From: CBFDBF01 sp050287965
GTDB taxonomy: Bacteria; Pseudomonadota; Gammaproteobacteria; Chromatiales; Chromatiaceae
Direction of reading: 5' to 3'
Assembly: GCA_050287965.1 (NCBI GenBank)
Contig: JBNKCX010000029.1
Span: 168,024-232,023, forward strand
DNA length: 64,000 nt
Positions 35,230-44,652 of this stretch are shown piece after piece. The first letter of the stretch is position 1. Each line of letters starts with the position of its first letter. The position numbers were made by a program, and so were the translations under genes. Below the pieces are notes generated by a model. The model made no database searches and was not told where the DNA came from. It saw nothing but the letters and a program-made list of their open reading frames with translations.

Positions 35230-36831
35230 TTGAACCTTCGAGTTTCCCTCGCGCAACTTAACCTGCTGGTCGGCGATGTAGCCGGCAATACCGAGCGGGT
35301 GATCGAGGCGGCGCGTATCGCCCGCGATGAGCAGCAGGCCCACGCGGTGCTGTTTCCCGAATTGACCCTCACCGGTTATCCCCCGGAAGATCTGTTGTTG
35401 CGCCCGGAATTCATCCGGCGGGTGGAGCAGTCGTTGCAGCATCTTTGTGCTTCGGTCAGCGGTGTGGACGTGGTTGTGGGGTATCCCCGTTGCGACGAAG
35501 GGCGGCTTTTCAATGCGGTGGGTGTGATCCGTGACGGTGAAATCATCGCCGAGTACTATAAGGCGTTGCTTCCCAATTACAGCGTCTTCGACGAAAAACG
35601 TTATTTCGAACCCGGAGGCGATCCTTGTGTGGTGGAGATCGCCGGTATCCCCGTGGGTCTTACTATTTGTGAAGATATCTGGTTCCGGGAACCCGCGGCC
35701 CGGGCGGCGGAATCCGGAGCCCGGGTGCTTTTCAACCTCAACGCCTCACCCTTCCACTCGGGAAAAGCGCCGGAGCGGGAGGAGCTGTTACGCAAGCGGG
35801 CCGAGGAAAACGGCCTGGCGATCCTGTATGTCAATCTGGTAGGGGGGCAGGACGAACTGGTTTTCGACGGTGGTTCCTTTGCAGTGAACTCAGGTGGAGA
35901 ACTTGTTCATCGCGCCCCTTTCTTCGCGGAGTCCCAGACCCTGGTGGAACTCAGGGACGGGGAGCCGCTTGCAGATGAAGTCACTCCTTATCCGCAAGAA
36001 GAAGAGGGCATCTACAATGCCCTGGTGCTGGGGGTGAGGGACTATGTGCTGAAAAACGGTTTTCAGGGCGCGGTGCTTGGGTTGTCCGGGGGTATCGATT
36101 CCGCGCTTACCCTGGCGCTGGCCGTGGACGCCCTTGGGGCGGATCAGGTCGAAGCGGTATTGATGCCGTCCCGCTACACGGCGGATATCAGCAACGAGGA
36201 CGCGATCAAGGAGGCCGAGACCCTCGGTGTGGAATATCACATCATCCCCATCGAACCCGCATTTCATACCTTTCTGGAGATGCTGAAGGATGAGTTTGCC
36301 GGGACCGAGCGGGATGTGACCGAGGAAAATATCCAGGCCCGCTGCCGCGGCATCATTCTGATGGCGATCAGTAACAAGAAGGGCAAGATCCTGCTCACCA
36401 CCGGCAACAAGAGCGAAATGTCCGTGGGTTATGCCACCCTCTACGGAGATATGGCCGGTGGCTTCGCCCCCATAAGGGATGTGCCCAAGCTGATGGTTTA
36501 TCGCTTGTCGGAGTATCGCAACCGGGAGCTTGAGGTCATACCGCGGCGGGTAATAGAGCGTCCTCCATCGGCCGAATTGGCGCCTGACCAAAAGGATTCC
36601 GACAGCCTGCCGCCATACGAGATCCTGGACGAGATCCTGGCCCGCTATGTGGAACAGGATAAAAGCGTGGCGGAGATCGTGGCCGAGGGTTTTGACGAGG
36701 CGACGGTGCGGCGGGTAGCCCGTATGGTGGACCGGAATGAGTACAAGCGCCGCCAGGCGCCCCCCGGTATCAAGATAACCCGTCGGGCGTTCGGGCGCGA
36801 TCGGCGCTACCCGTTGACCAGCGGTTTCTGA
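35230..36831 (+). CDS. nadE: Glutamine-dependent NAD+ synthetase
   Basis: Two-domain enzyme of 533 residues that amidates deamido-NAD. The N-terminal nitrilase-type glutaminase has Glu in FPELTLTGYPPEDLL, Lys in the YKALLPNYSVFDE segment and Cys in GLTICEDIW. The C-terminal synthetase (from about 270) has the ATP pyrophosphatase loop LGLSGGIDSALTLALA and TTGNKSEMSVGY. The start is TTG with GAGG seven bases upstream. It precedes glnB, a common order in this group. Confidence 0.97.
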   Translation: MNLRVSLAQLNLLVGDVAGNTERVIEAARIARDEQQAHAVLFPELTLTGYPPEDLLLRPEFIRRVEQSLQHLCASVSGVDVVVGYPRCDEGRLFNAVGVIRDGEIIAEYYKALLPNYSVFDEKRYFEPGGDPCVVEIAGIPVGLTICEDIWFREPAARAAESGARVLFNLNASPFHSGKAPEREELLRKRAEENGLAILYVNLVGGQDELVFDGGSFAVNSGGELVHRAPFFAESQTLVELRDGEPLADEVTPYPQEEEGIYNALVLGVRDYVLKNGFQGAVLGLSGGIDSALTLALAVDALGADQVEAVLMPSRYTADISNEDAIKEAETLGVEYHIIPIEPAFHTFLEMLKDEFAGTERDVTEENIQARCRGIILMAISNKKGKILLTTGNKSEMSVGYATLYGDMAGGFAPIRDVPKLMVYRLSEYRNRELEVIPRRVIERPPSAELAPDQKDSDSLPPYEILDEILARYVEQDKSVAEIVAEGFDEATVRRVARMVDRNEYKRRQAPPGIKITRRAFGRDRRYPLTSGF

Positions 36832-36972
36832 GAATGGAACTGTTCCCTCGTAGGCCTGCTCTCCAACGCCCGAAATGCACTGTTCCCGGGCCGATGCCGG
36901 CCCCCATAAAGGTATGAACCCGGACGGTCAATGCTGTAGAATGAGCGGTATCTGTTATTTAGGAGGAAAAAA

Positions 36973-37311
36973 ATGAAAAAAGTCGACGCGATTATCAAGC
37001 CTTTCAAGCTGGATGATGTTCGTGAGGCGTTGTCCGCGGTTGGTATTACCGGCATGACCGCGACGGAAGTGAAGGGCTTCGGGCGTCAGAAGGGGCATAC
37101 GGAACTCTACCGCGGCGCCGAGTATGTGGTCGATTTTCTCCCGAAATTGAAAATCGAGATGGTGATCAACGAAGATCAGCTGGATGCCTGTATTGAAGCC
37201 ATTACCAGCGCTGCCCGCACCGGCAAGATCGGTGACGGCAAGATCTTCGTGACCACGGTGGAAAGAGTGGTTCGTATCCGCACCGGCGAGGAGAACGAAT
37301 CGGCGATCTAG
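36973..37311 (+). CDS. glnB: Nitrogen regulatory protein P-II
   Basis: P-II signal protein of 112 residues that senses 2-oxoglutarate, ATP/ADP and glutamine status. The T-loop Tyr51 (uridylylation site) is in LYRGAEYVVDF, and the signature TGKIGDGKIFV lies near 83-93. A strong AGGAGG ribosome binding site lies seven bases before the ATG. No amtB is adjacent, so GlnB rather than GlnK is favoured. The gene converges on bamD; an imperfect hairpin (about 37311-37344) lies between them. Confidence 0.96.
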   Translation: MKKVDAIIKPFKLDDVREALSAVGITGMTATEVKGFGRQKGHTELYRGAEYVVDFLPKLKIEMVINEDQLDACIEAITSAARTGKIGDGKIFVTTVERVVRIRTGEENESAI

Positions 37312-37362
37312 GGAACCTCTGGCCGGATTGCTCCAGAGATCCCCTAGACAACCCAGGTACGG

Positions 37363-38187
37363 TCAGTTTCTGTCCAGTTCGAGGTAGTCCCAGATCGTTC
37401 TGCTGAGGGGCTTGATCTCGGGTTCGTCCGGGGTGGCACTAAAGGTTCCGTTCTGCCGGTTCAGGGCCAATACCCGTTGGGCGTCCTTTGACAGCGCCTC
37501 CATCCCCATCTTGTCATAGGCCTCGATCATGATCTCCAGCGCTTCTTCCACGGCGAAGGTGCGCTGGTAGTTCTCCACCACGTCGATACAGCGATTCACG
37601 GCTGCCAGATAGGCACCGCGTCGCATGTAGTAACGGGCCACATGAACCTGATATTTGGCCATATTGTTACGCAGGTGTATCAGCCGTTTCCTGGCGTCCG
37701 CCGAGTACGGACTGTCCGGGAACTTGCGGATCAGCTCTGAAAAGTCCTTGAAGGAATCGGCTGCCGCACCGGGATCGCGCTGGGAGGAGTCAACCGGGAT
37801 AAAGCGGTCGAAAAACCCCACCGAACGGTTAAAATTCACGATCCCTTTGAGATAGTAGGCGTAATCCACATAGGGATTGGTGGGATGCAGCTTGATGAAG
37901 CGGTCCGCGGCGGCGATGGCCAATTCCGGCTCCTCGTTTTTATAGTGGGCATAGGCGACGTCCAGCTGTGCCTGCATGGCGTATCGGCCAAACGGGTAAC
38001 GTGCCTCCAGTTTTTCATAATATTCGATGGCCTTGTCGTAATCGTTTTCGGCCATGGAGGCGGACGCTTCGGCATAAAATTTATTTGCGCTCCAGTCTTT
38101 GGTTTCATCGACCTGTTCCGGTAGAAGACCGCAGGAAGAGAGGAGAAGCGGGAGCAGTATTAAAGACAGCAGACGACGAGTAGTCAT
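37363..38187 (-). CDS. bamD: Outer membrane protein assembly factor BamD
   Basis: Essential lipoprotein (274 residues) of the BAM complex that inserts beta-barrel proteins. The signal peptide ends in the lipobox LLSSC with C19 as lipidated residue. TPR repeats follow (FYAEASASMAENDYDKAIEYYEKLEARYPFG, shown here in part; YAHYKNEEPELAIAAADRF). It is divergent from rluD, the standard gammaproteobacterial arrangement. Confidence 0.97.
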   Translation of the reverse strand: MTTRRLLSLILLPLLLSSCGLLPEQVDETKDWSANKFYAEASASMAENDYDKAIEYYEKLEARYPFGRYAMQAQLDVAYAHYKNEEPELAIAAADRFIKLHPTNPYVDYAYYLKGIVNFNRSVGFFDRFIPVDSSQRDPGAAADSFKDFSELIRKFPDSPYSADARKRLIHLRNNMAKYQVHVARYYMRRGAYLAAVNRCIDVVENYQRTFAVEEALEIMIEAYDKMGMEALSKDAQRVLALNRQNGTFSATPDEPEIKPLSRTIWDYLELDRN

Positions 38188-38242
38188 GATCTAATGGTAA
38201 CCGGTAGTGAACTCAGGGATGAGAGTATAACCCATTGCTGAA

Positions 38243-39202
38243 ATGAACTTAAAATCACAGATACTGACCGCCACCGTGGGGCCGGAGCATGCCGGGAAAA
38301 GACTGGACCAGGTTTTGGCCGTTCTTTTCCCGGACTACTCTCGCAGCCGCCTTCAGGAGTGGGTCAAAGAAGGGCTGGTAACGGTGGACGGCACGGTACG
38401 CCGCCCGCGGGACAAGCTGTTGGGGGGGGAGCGGGTGGAGCTCGAGGCCCGCTGGGAAGAGCGGGTGGGGGATAGCCCGCAGCCCATCCCTCTGGATCTC
38501 CTGTATGAGGATAGTGAACTGCTGGTGATCAATAAGCCCGCGGGATTGGTGGTCCACCCGGCGGCCGGCAATCCCGACGGCACCCTACTCAATGCGCTGC
38601 TCCACTATGATCAGAACCTGGCGGGGCTGCCGCGGGCCGGTATAGTTCATCGTCTCGATAAGGATACCAGCGGAATATTGGTGGTTGCCCGTACCCCGGG
38701 CGCCCATAAGTCCCTGGTCGATCAGCTGCAGGCCAGAGGGATGAAACGGGAGTACCGGGCGGTTGTCTGCGGCGTAATGACGGCGGGGGGGGCGGTAGAC
38801 CAGCCTATCGGTCGCCACCCGGTGAACCGGATCCGCATGGCGGTGACGGCGGCGGGCAAACCCGCGGTCACCCATTATCGCGTGCTGGAGCGGTTCCGCG
38901 CCCACAGTTATCTGCAGGTAAATCTGGAAACCGGTCGGACCCACCAGATCCGGGTGCATATGGCCCATATCCGCTATCCACTGGTGGGCGACCCGCTGTA
39001 TGGCGGCCGTCTCCGTATCCCGGCCGGTGCCGGCAAGGGGTTGCAGGAAACCCTGCGGGGATTCCGGCGCCAGGCCCTGCACGCCAGGATTCTCGGTCTC
39101 TCCCATCCCGAAACCGGGGAATGGATGGAGTGGGAACAGGAGATTCCGGAGGATATGCAGAGGCTGTTGCAGGTGCTCCGGGAGGACGCGGCGGATGGTT
39201 GA
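38243..39202 (+). CDS. rluD: 23S rRNA pseudouridine synthase RluD
   Basis: Makes pseudouridines at 1911, 1915 and 1917 in helix 69 of 23S rRNA. It has an S4 domain (about 18-75), then the RluA catalytic domain with HRLDKDTSG and catalytic Asp139. The 319 residues match RluD. The last 8 bp overlap pgeF. Confidence 0.96.
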   Translation: MNLKSQILTATVGPEHAGKRLDQVLAVLFPDYSRSRLQEWVKEGLVTVDGTVRRPRDKLLGGERVELEARWEERVGDSPQPIPLDLLYEDSELLVINKPAGLVVHPAAGNPDGTLLNALLHYDQNLAGLPRAGIVHRLDKDTSGILVVARTPGAHKSLVDQLQARGMKREYRAVVCGVMTAGGAVDQPIGRHPVNRIRMAVTAAGKPAVTHYRVLERFRAHSYLQVNLETGRTHQIRVHMAHIRYPLVGDPLYGGRLRIPAGAGKGLQETLRGFRRQALHARILGLSHPETGEWMEWEQEIPEDMQRLLQVLREDAADG

Positions 39203-39929
39203 CTGGATAGTTCCCGACTGGCCTGTTCCCGAGCATGTGCGGGCCGTTATCACCACCCGTAACGGCGGCGTCAGTCGCGCGCCCTTCGACGGTTTTAATC
39301 TGGCCGATCATGTGGGTGATGATCCGGTAGCGGTCTCCCGCAACCGGACGCTGCTCAAAGAGGTGCTCGGATTTCCGCAGGAACCGGGATGGCTGCAACA
39401 GGTGCATGGCTGCCGGGTTGTGGATCTGGATGGGCAAGGGGGCGGGTGCCCGGCGGACGCCTCCGTCGCCTCTGATCCCGGTCGGGTCTGCGCCGTTTTG
39501 ACCGCGGATTGCCTGCCGGTCCTGCTATGTAACCGTTCCGGCACCCGGGTGGCGGCGATTCACGCCGGCTGGCGGGGGCTGCTGGCCGGTGTTATCGAAA
39601 GCGCCCTGGAGCGGTTTGAGGATAATGGCGCGGATATATTGGCCTGGCTGGGGCCGGCCATCGGGCCTGCCGCCTTTGAGGTGGGGCCCGAGGTGCGGGA
39701 TGCGTTTCTCGCGGATCATCCGGAGGATGAGGAGGCCTTTGCGGCCAACCGCCCGGGTCACTGGCTGGCGGATATTTACCTCCTGGCACGCGCCCGGCTG
39801 CGGGCGAAAGGGGTGGGCTTCGTGGGAGGTGGCGAATACTGTACAGTATCGGAACCGGAACGGTTTTTCTCCTACCGGCGGGACGGCGTCACCGGGCGGA
39901 TGGCCGCTCTGATCTGGATAAGCGAATAG
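39195..39929 (+). CDS. pgeF: Peptidoglycan editing factor / purine nucleoside phosphorylase-like laccase-domain protein (YfiH family)
   Basis: Protein of 244 residues from the ATG at 39195 (MVDWIVPDW), which overlaps rluD by 8 bp. The frame is open further upstream but that part is antisense-like to nothing and lies inside rluD. Metal-binding motifs of the family are LQQVHGCRVV, LTADCLPVLLC and AIHAGWRGLLAGV. Family members act on purine nucleosides and, in E. coli, remove L-Ser-containing muropeptide precursors. rluD-pgeF-clpB is the usual order, but three genes are inserted here before clpB. Confidence 0.93.
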   Translation: MVDWIVPDWPVPEHVRAVITTRNGGVSRAPFDGFNLADHVGDDPVAVSRNRTLLKEVLGFPQEPGWLQQVHGCRVVDLDGQGGGCPADASVASDPGRVCAVLTADCLPVLLCNRSGTRVAAIHAGWRGLLAGVIESALERFEDNGADILAWLGPAIGPAAFEVGPEVRDAFLADHPEDEEAFAANRPGHWLADIYLLARARLRAKGVGFVGGGEYCTVSEPERFFSYRRDGVTGRMAALIWISE

Positions 39930-39978
39930 GTGACGGTGGTATCGTAGCCGCCTTTCTTCGTAGGGGATCGGGAGAAAT

Positions 39979-40070
39979 AACGCAGAGGACGCGAAGGCGC
40001 AAAGAATTAACAGATTGGTAGTTTGAAATTCATATACTCCGCGACTCCGCGTCTCTGCGCACTCTGCGTT
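39979..40070. repeat. Degenerate inverted-repeat pair (CGCAGAG family)
   Basis: The left arm AACGCAGAGGACGCGAAGG and right arm CGTCTCTGCGCACTCTGCGTT are imperfect inverted copies around an AT-rich centre. It fills most of the pgeF to ACT-gene gap. It resembles the pair at 10120-10192, and a single partial copy (CGCAGAGGCACGGAG) lies at about 35050-35064. Confidence 0.5.
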
Positions 40071-40128
40071 GAACCCCGAGGGGTCGGACGGAGGCACAAC
40101 GGATATTTTCGAAACGTAACGGGTAATT

Positions 40129-40641
40129 ATGAATAACTGGAAAATGTTGACTCTGGTCGGTGTCGACCGGCCGGGAATTGTGGCGCGGGTGACCAACGCC
40201 CTGTATCAGAACGGTTGGAATCTGGGGGAGGCCTCCATGCTTCGTCTCGGCGGCAACTTCACCATCATGATGATGGTAACCGGGGCAGGGGACGTGGAGA
40301 AGATACTGCAACCGGTGTCGGAGGAGATGGGATTGCGTGTCCACGTGGATCCCATAGAAGGGGGGCTCCATCAGCATGTGGTACCAAATATCCGGGTGCG
40401 TGTGGTCGGTGCGGATCGCGCCGGTATCGTGGCTCAGGTGACCGAGGTGCTGGCGGCAACCGGATTCAATATTCTGGAGCTGGAATCGGATGTAGCGGGT
40501 TCGCAGGAAAGTCCGGTCTATATCATGAATATCGAGGGTTATACCGATGCCGCCGTGGAGGCGGTGCAGGCGGCAGTAGCGGGGCTGGGTGAACAGGGAG
40601 TCGATGTACAGGTATCGGCCATCGAAACACTGATCGGTTAG
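40129..40641 (+). CDS. ACT-domain regulator, GcvR-like
   Basis: Protein of 170 residues made of two ACT domains (LTLVGVDRPGIVARVTNAL at 8-26; VRVVGADRAGIVAQVTEVL near 88-106). The layout matches glycine cleavage system repressor GcvR and related amino-acid-sensing proteins. No gcv genes are near, so the ligand and target are unknown. It ends 12 bp before def. Confidence 0.85.
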   Translation: MNNWKMLTLVGVDRPGIVARVTNALYQNGWNLGEASMLRLGGNFTIMMMVTGAGDVEKILQPVSEEMGLRVHVDPIEGGLHQHVVPNIRVRVVGADRAGIVAQVTEVLAATGFNILELESDVAGSQESPVYIMNIEGYTDAAVEAVQAAVAGLGEQGVDVQVSAIETLIG

Positions 40642-40653
40642 CAGGCCCTGGAT

Positions 40654-41160
40654 ATGGCTGTACTAGAGATTCTGAAAATACCGGACGAACGCCTGAAACA
40701 GGTGGCTGAGCCGGTGGAACACTTCGATGACGAACTGCGTACCTTCATCGACGATCTGGAGGAGACCCGTCAGGCCGGTCCGGCGGCGGTGGGCATTGCC
40801 GCCCCGCAGGTAGGGCGGCCCCAGCGCCTCATTATCGTCGATGTATCCAACACCAGAAAACCGGTTCCCAACCACGGTCATCTGGTGTTGGTGAATCCCG
40901 AGATCACCGAGTGGGAGGGATTTGAAATGGGCCGGGAAGGGTGTCTGTCGGTACCCGATTACACCGGTAACGTGATCCGTGCCACCCATATCAAGCTCAA
41001 GGCACAAGACGCCTACGGGAATTCGCTGGAGTTCGTAATGGAGGGGTTTGAAGCCCGGGCAGTTCAACACGAACTGGATCATCTGGATGGGATGCTGTTC
41101 ATTGATCGGGTGGTAAGCCGCCGGACCGACCTGTTCCAGCGCAAGGTCTACCAGAAGTAG
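40654..41160 (+). CDS. def: Peptide deformylase
   Basis: Metalloenzyme (168 residues) that removes the formyl group from nascent proteins. Motif 1 is VGIAAPQVG, motif 2 EGCLSVP with the metal Cys, and motif 3 QHELDHLDG with the two metal His and catalytic Glu. The usual partner fmt is missing. The gene follows an ACT-domain gene, and a second def copy elsewhere is likely but cannot be seen here. Confidence 0.96.
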   Translation: MAVLEILKIPDERLKQVAEPVEHFDDELRTFIDDLEETRQAGPAAVGIAAPQVGRPQRLIIVDVSNTRKPVPNHGHLVLVNPEITEWEGFEMGREGCLSVPDYTGNVIRATHIKLKAQDAYGNSLEFVMEGFEARAVQHELDHLDGMLFIDRVVSRRTDLFQRKVYQK

Positions 41161-41194
41161 GGACGAGGTCGTAGGACCAGGGGCCGAGGGAACT

Positions 41195-41899
41195 ATGGAT
41201 AATCTCGCCTGGGTGCCGATAGCGGGTTTTCTGCTGCTCGGTTGGTTGCTTTACCGCCTGGTGCGGGCTTGCCGTCTGGCCAACCGCGTGGACTGGGGGC
41301 GTGGTTGGATAAATCTGCTGGACGGCCTGAATCGGCTGTTCTGTTACCGCTATCACCGGCTCAATATGCTGGCGCTGAGGCTGCCCCCTTCGGGGCCGGC
41401 GATCCTGGTGGCCAACCATGTCTCCGGACTTGATGCCCTCCTTCTCGTCGCCTCGGCCCGCCGTTCCGTCCGATTTCTTATCGCCCGCGAGGAGTACGAA
41501 CGTTTCGGGCTTACCTGGTTGTTCGATGCTGCGCAGTGTATCCCGGTGGACCGCGACCGCCGGCCGGAGCAGGCGCTGCGCAGGGCCCTGACGGCTCTGC
41601 GGGAAGGGGAGGTGGTGGCCCTGTTTCCCCATGGCAAGATTCATCTCGACAGTGATCCGCCGCGGCGTCTGAAGCCGGGCGCGGTGCGCCTGGCGGAGCT
41701 GACCGGCGCCCCGATCCTGCCGGTACGGATCACCGGAATACGCGGGGAAGGCCACGTGATCCGCGGCCTGTTGTGGCGTAGCCGGGCACGAATGGAGGTC
41801 TTCCCGCCGCTGTTGCCTGGAGATCGGGGGAGTAAAGAGCTGCTGGATGAGTTGCAGGAAATATTAATGGGCAACCAATCACTGACAACTGATAACTGA
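41195..41899 (+). CDS. 1-acyl-sn-glycerol-3-phosphate acyltransferase-like protein
   Basis: Membrane acyltransferase of the PlsC family (234 residues). One N-terminal hydrophobic helix (WVPIAGFLLLGWLLYRLV) precedes the HX4D motif NHVSGLD. The second motif FPHGKI replaces the common FPEGTR, a change of the Glu to His that could alter substrate preference. LPVRITGIRG is motif IV. It lies 34 bp after def and 74 bp before clpB. Confidence 0.88.
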   Translation: MDNLAWVPIAGFLLLGWLLYRLVRACRLANRVDWGRGWINLLDGLNRLFCYRYHRLNMLALRLPPSGPAILVANHVSGLDALLLVASARRSVRFLIAREEYERFGLTWLFDAAQCIPVDRDRRPEQALRRALTALREGEVVALFPHGKIHLDSDPPRRLKPGAVRLAELTGAPILPVRITGIRGEGHVIRGLLWRSRARMEVFPPLLPGDRGSKELLDELQEILMGNQSLTTDN

Positions 41900-41912
41900 T
41901 ACGCGGATTTCC

Positions 41913-41940
41913 CTTGAAATCCCCATGGCTTTCCCCAATC
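41913..41940 (+). promoter_or_regulatory. Sigma-32-type heat-shock promoter of clpB
   Basis: CTTGAAA (41913-41919) and CCCCAATC (41933-41940) separated by 13 bp match the heat-shock promoter consensus closely. The expected start is near 41948, about 26 nt before the clpB ATG. Confidence 0.75.
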
Positions 41941-41973
41941 TGAGTTCGTAGTGATATTTTAGAGGTTTTATTC

Positions 41974-44571
41974 ATGCGAATGGATCGACTGACCAGCAAG
42001 TTTCAAATGGCCCTGGCGGATGCGCAGAGCCTGGCTGTAGGCCGTGACCACCAATTCATAGAGCCGTTCCACCTGATGATGGCGCTGTTGGATCAGGACG
42101 GGGGAACGGTACGCTATCTGCTCGCACAAGCAAACGTGAATATAAACCAGTTGCGTTCCAGCCTGGGGGATGCCCTGGACCGGTTGCCGAGCGTCGAAGG
42201 TACGGCTGGTGATCTGCATATTTCCAACGAATTGGGGCGTCTGCTCAATCAGACCGACAAGCTCGCGCAGCAGCGTAAGGACCAGTACATATCCAGCGAG
42301 CTGTTCGTACTGGCGGCGGCAGGCGACAAGGGCGAACTCGGGAGCTTGTTGAAAAAGGCAGGTGCCGCCAAAGAGGGAATCGAGCAGGCGATCGAGAATC
42401 TGCGCGGCGGCCAGACCGTGGACGATCCCAATGCGGAGGAACAGCGACAGGCCCTGGAGAAATACACCATCGATCTGACGGAACGGGCGGAACAGGGCAA
42501 ACTGGATCCGGTAATAGGCCGTGACGACGAGATCCGCCGTACCGTCCAGGTACTGCAACGGCGCACCAAGAACAATCCGGTGCTGATCGGAGAACCGGGT
42601 GTCGGCAAGACCGCCATCGTGGAGGGGCTGGCTCAGCGCATCGTCAATGGCGAGGTGCCGGAGGGGCTGAAGAACAAACGGCTTCTGAGTCTCGATATGG
42701 CGGCTCTCATCGCCGGGGCCAAGTTCCGCGGCGAGTTCGAAGAGCGGCTTAAGGCGGTGCTTAACGATATCGCCAAGCAGGAAGGCAACATTATCCTGTT
42801 TATCGATGAGATCCATACCATGGTGGGCGCGGGTAAGGCCGAGGGTTCCATGGATGCCGGCAATATGCTCAAACCGGCCCTTGCCCGTGGCGAGCTGCAC
42901 TGTGTCGGTGCCACCACCCTGGACGAGTATCGGCAATATATCGAGAAGGACGCCGCCCTGGAGCGACGCTTCCAGAAGGTACTGGTGGATGAGCCGACCC
43001 TGGAGGATACCATCGCGATCCTGCGCGGGTTGCAGGAGCGCTATGAGGTCCATCACGGGGTGGATATCACCGACCCGGCCATCGTGGCGGCTGCCACCCT
43101 GTCCCACCGCTATATCACTGACCGTTTCCTGCCGGACAAGGCGATCGACCTGGTGGACGAGGCGGCGAGCCGTATCCGTATCGAGATCGATTCCATGCCG
43201 GAGGAGATGGATCGGCTGCACCGCCGGCTTATTCAGCTGAAGATCGAACGGGAGGCGGTAAAAAAGGAGAGCGACGAGGCATCGCTGAAACGTCTGAATG
43301 ATCTGGAGGCGGAGATCAATCGGGCGGAACGCGAGTTTTCGGATCTGGAAGAGATCTGGAAATCGGAGAAGGCTGCGGTGCAGGGTACCACCCACATCAA
43401 AGAAGAGCTGGACCGGGTGCGTACCGAACTGGAGGCCGCCCGGCGTGCCGGTGATCTGACGCGCATGTCCGAGCTGCAGTACGGGCGCATTCCGGAACTG
43501 GAGAAACAGCTGGATATGGCGGCCCAGGCCGAGATGCACGACATGAAGCTGTTGCGCAACAAGGTGACGGAAGAGGAGATCGCGGAAGTGGTCTCCAAAT
43601 GGACCGGCATCCCGGTGGCTAAGATGCTGGAAGGCGAGCGGGACAAGCTGTTGCAGATGGAGCAGGGTATCCACAAGCGCGTGGTGGGTCAGGATGAGGC
43701 GGTGAAAGTGGTCGCCGACGCCATTCGTCGTTCCCGCGCAGGCCTGGCCGATCCCAACCGGCCCAACGGTTCCTTTCTGTTCCTTGGTCCCACCGGCGTG
43801 GGCAAGACCGAACTCTGCAAGGCGTTGGCCGAGTTCCTGTTCGATACCGAAGAGGCCATGATCCGCATCGACATGTCGGAGTTCATGGAGAAGCACTCGG
43901 TGGCACGGCTTATCGGGGCGCCGCCGGGCTATGTGGGTTACGAGGAAGGGGGATATCTCACCGAAGCGGTGCGGCGTAAACCCTACTCCGTGATCCTGCT
44001 GGATGAGGTGGAGAAGGCCCATCCGGACGTCTTCAACGTACTGCTGCAGGTCCTGGACGACGGCCGTCTGACCGACGGTCATGGCCGCACGGTGGATTTC
44101 CGCAACAGCGTGGTGGTGATGACCTCCAATCTCGGGTCGCATAAGATCCAGGAACTGGCGGGTGAGGAACACTACAGCGAGATGAAGGACGCCGTGATGG
44201 AGGTGGTGGGTGAGTACTTCCGACCGGAGTTTATCAACCGGCTGGATGAGGTGGTGGTATTCCATCCGTTACAGAAGGAACAGATCCGCGCCATCGCCGC
44301 CATCCAGATCGGCTATCTGAGAAAACGACTTGCGGAAAAGGAGCTGCAGCTGGAGATCTCCGAAGCGGCGCTTGACCGGCTGGGCGAGGCCGGTTTCGAT
44401 CCGGTCTACGGCGCCCGTCCCCTGAAGCGCGCAATTCAGCAGCAGTTGGAGAACCCCCTGGCGCAGGCGATCCTGTCCGGCAGTTTCGTGCCGGGTGACG
44501 CAATCCGGGTGGATCTGGGGAGCGAAGGGCTCAGCTTTTCCAAGGGTGAATCCCGTATCAGCGTCGCCTAA
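41974..44571 (+). CDS. clpB: ATP-dependent chaperone ClpB
   Basis: Hsp100 disaggregase of 865 residues that works with DnaK to dissolve aggregates. The Clp_N domain covers 1-150. NBD1 has GEPGVGKT near 206 and the pore loop GAKFRGEFEERLKAV. The coiled-coil middle domain spans about 400-530, and NBD2 has GPTGVGKTELCKALA near 605. It lacks the IGF/L ClpP-binding loop expected of ClpA. A heat-shock promoter is directly upstream. An uninterrupted frame of 765 codons runs antisense to this gene but is a composition artefact. Confidence 0.98.
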   Translation: MRMDRLTSKFQMALADAQSLAVGRDHQFIEPFHLMMALLDQDGGTVRYLLAQANVNINQLRSSLGDALDRLPSVEGTAGDLHISNELGRLLNQTDKLAQQRKDQYISSELFVLAAAGDKGELGSLLKKAGAAKEGIEQAIENLRGGQTVDDPNAEEQRQALEKYTIDLTERAEQGKLDPVIGRDDEIRRTVQVLQRRTKNNPVLIGEPGVGKTAIVEGLAQRIVNGEVPEGLKNKRLLSLDMAALIAGAKFRGEFEERLKAVLNDIAKQEGNIILFIDEIHTMVGAGKAEGSMDAGNMLKPALARGELHCVGATTLDEYRQYIEKDAALERRFQKVLVDEPTLEDTIAILRGLQERYEVHHGVDITDPAIVAAATLSHRYITDRFLPDKAIDLVDEAASRIRIEIDSMPEEMDRLHRRLIQLKIEREAVKKESDEASLKRLNDLEAEINRAEREFSDLEEIWKSEKAAVQGTTHIKEELDRVRTELEAARRAGDLTRMSELQYGRIPELEKQLDMAAQAEMHDMKLLRNKVTEEEIAEVVSKWTGIPVAKMLEGERDKLLQMEQGIHKRVVGQDEAVKVVADAIRRSRAGLADPNRPNGSFLFLGPTGVGKTELCKALAEFLFDTEEAMIRIDMSEFMEKHSVARLIGAPPGYVGYEEGGYLTEAVRRKPYSVILLDEVEKAHPDVFNVLLQVLDDGRLTDGHGRTVDFRNSVVVMTSNLGSHKIQELAGEEHYSEMKDAVMEVVGEYFRPEFINRLDEVVVFHPLQKEQIRAIAAIQIGYLRKRLAEKELQLEISEAALDRLGEAGFDPVYGARPLKRAIQQQLENPLAQAILSGSFVPGDAIRVDLGSEGLSFSKGESRISVA

Positions 44572-44652
44572 GCCTCTATAGTCCGAAGCCCGGCGGAATG
44601 GGCAGTCACTTCTCTGCCTGCTCCTCGTGGCGGCGTGCCCTGCGGAGGTTCT

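Noticed and set aside
41968..44265. A 765-codon open frame antisense to clpB
   Set aside because: It mirrors clpB codon structure, has no recognisable domain and no ribosome binding site; a GC-rich composition artefact.
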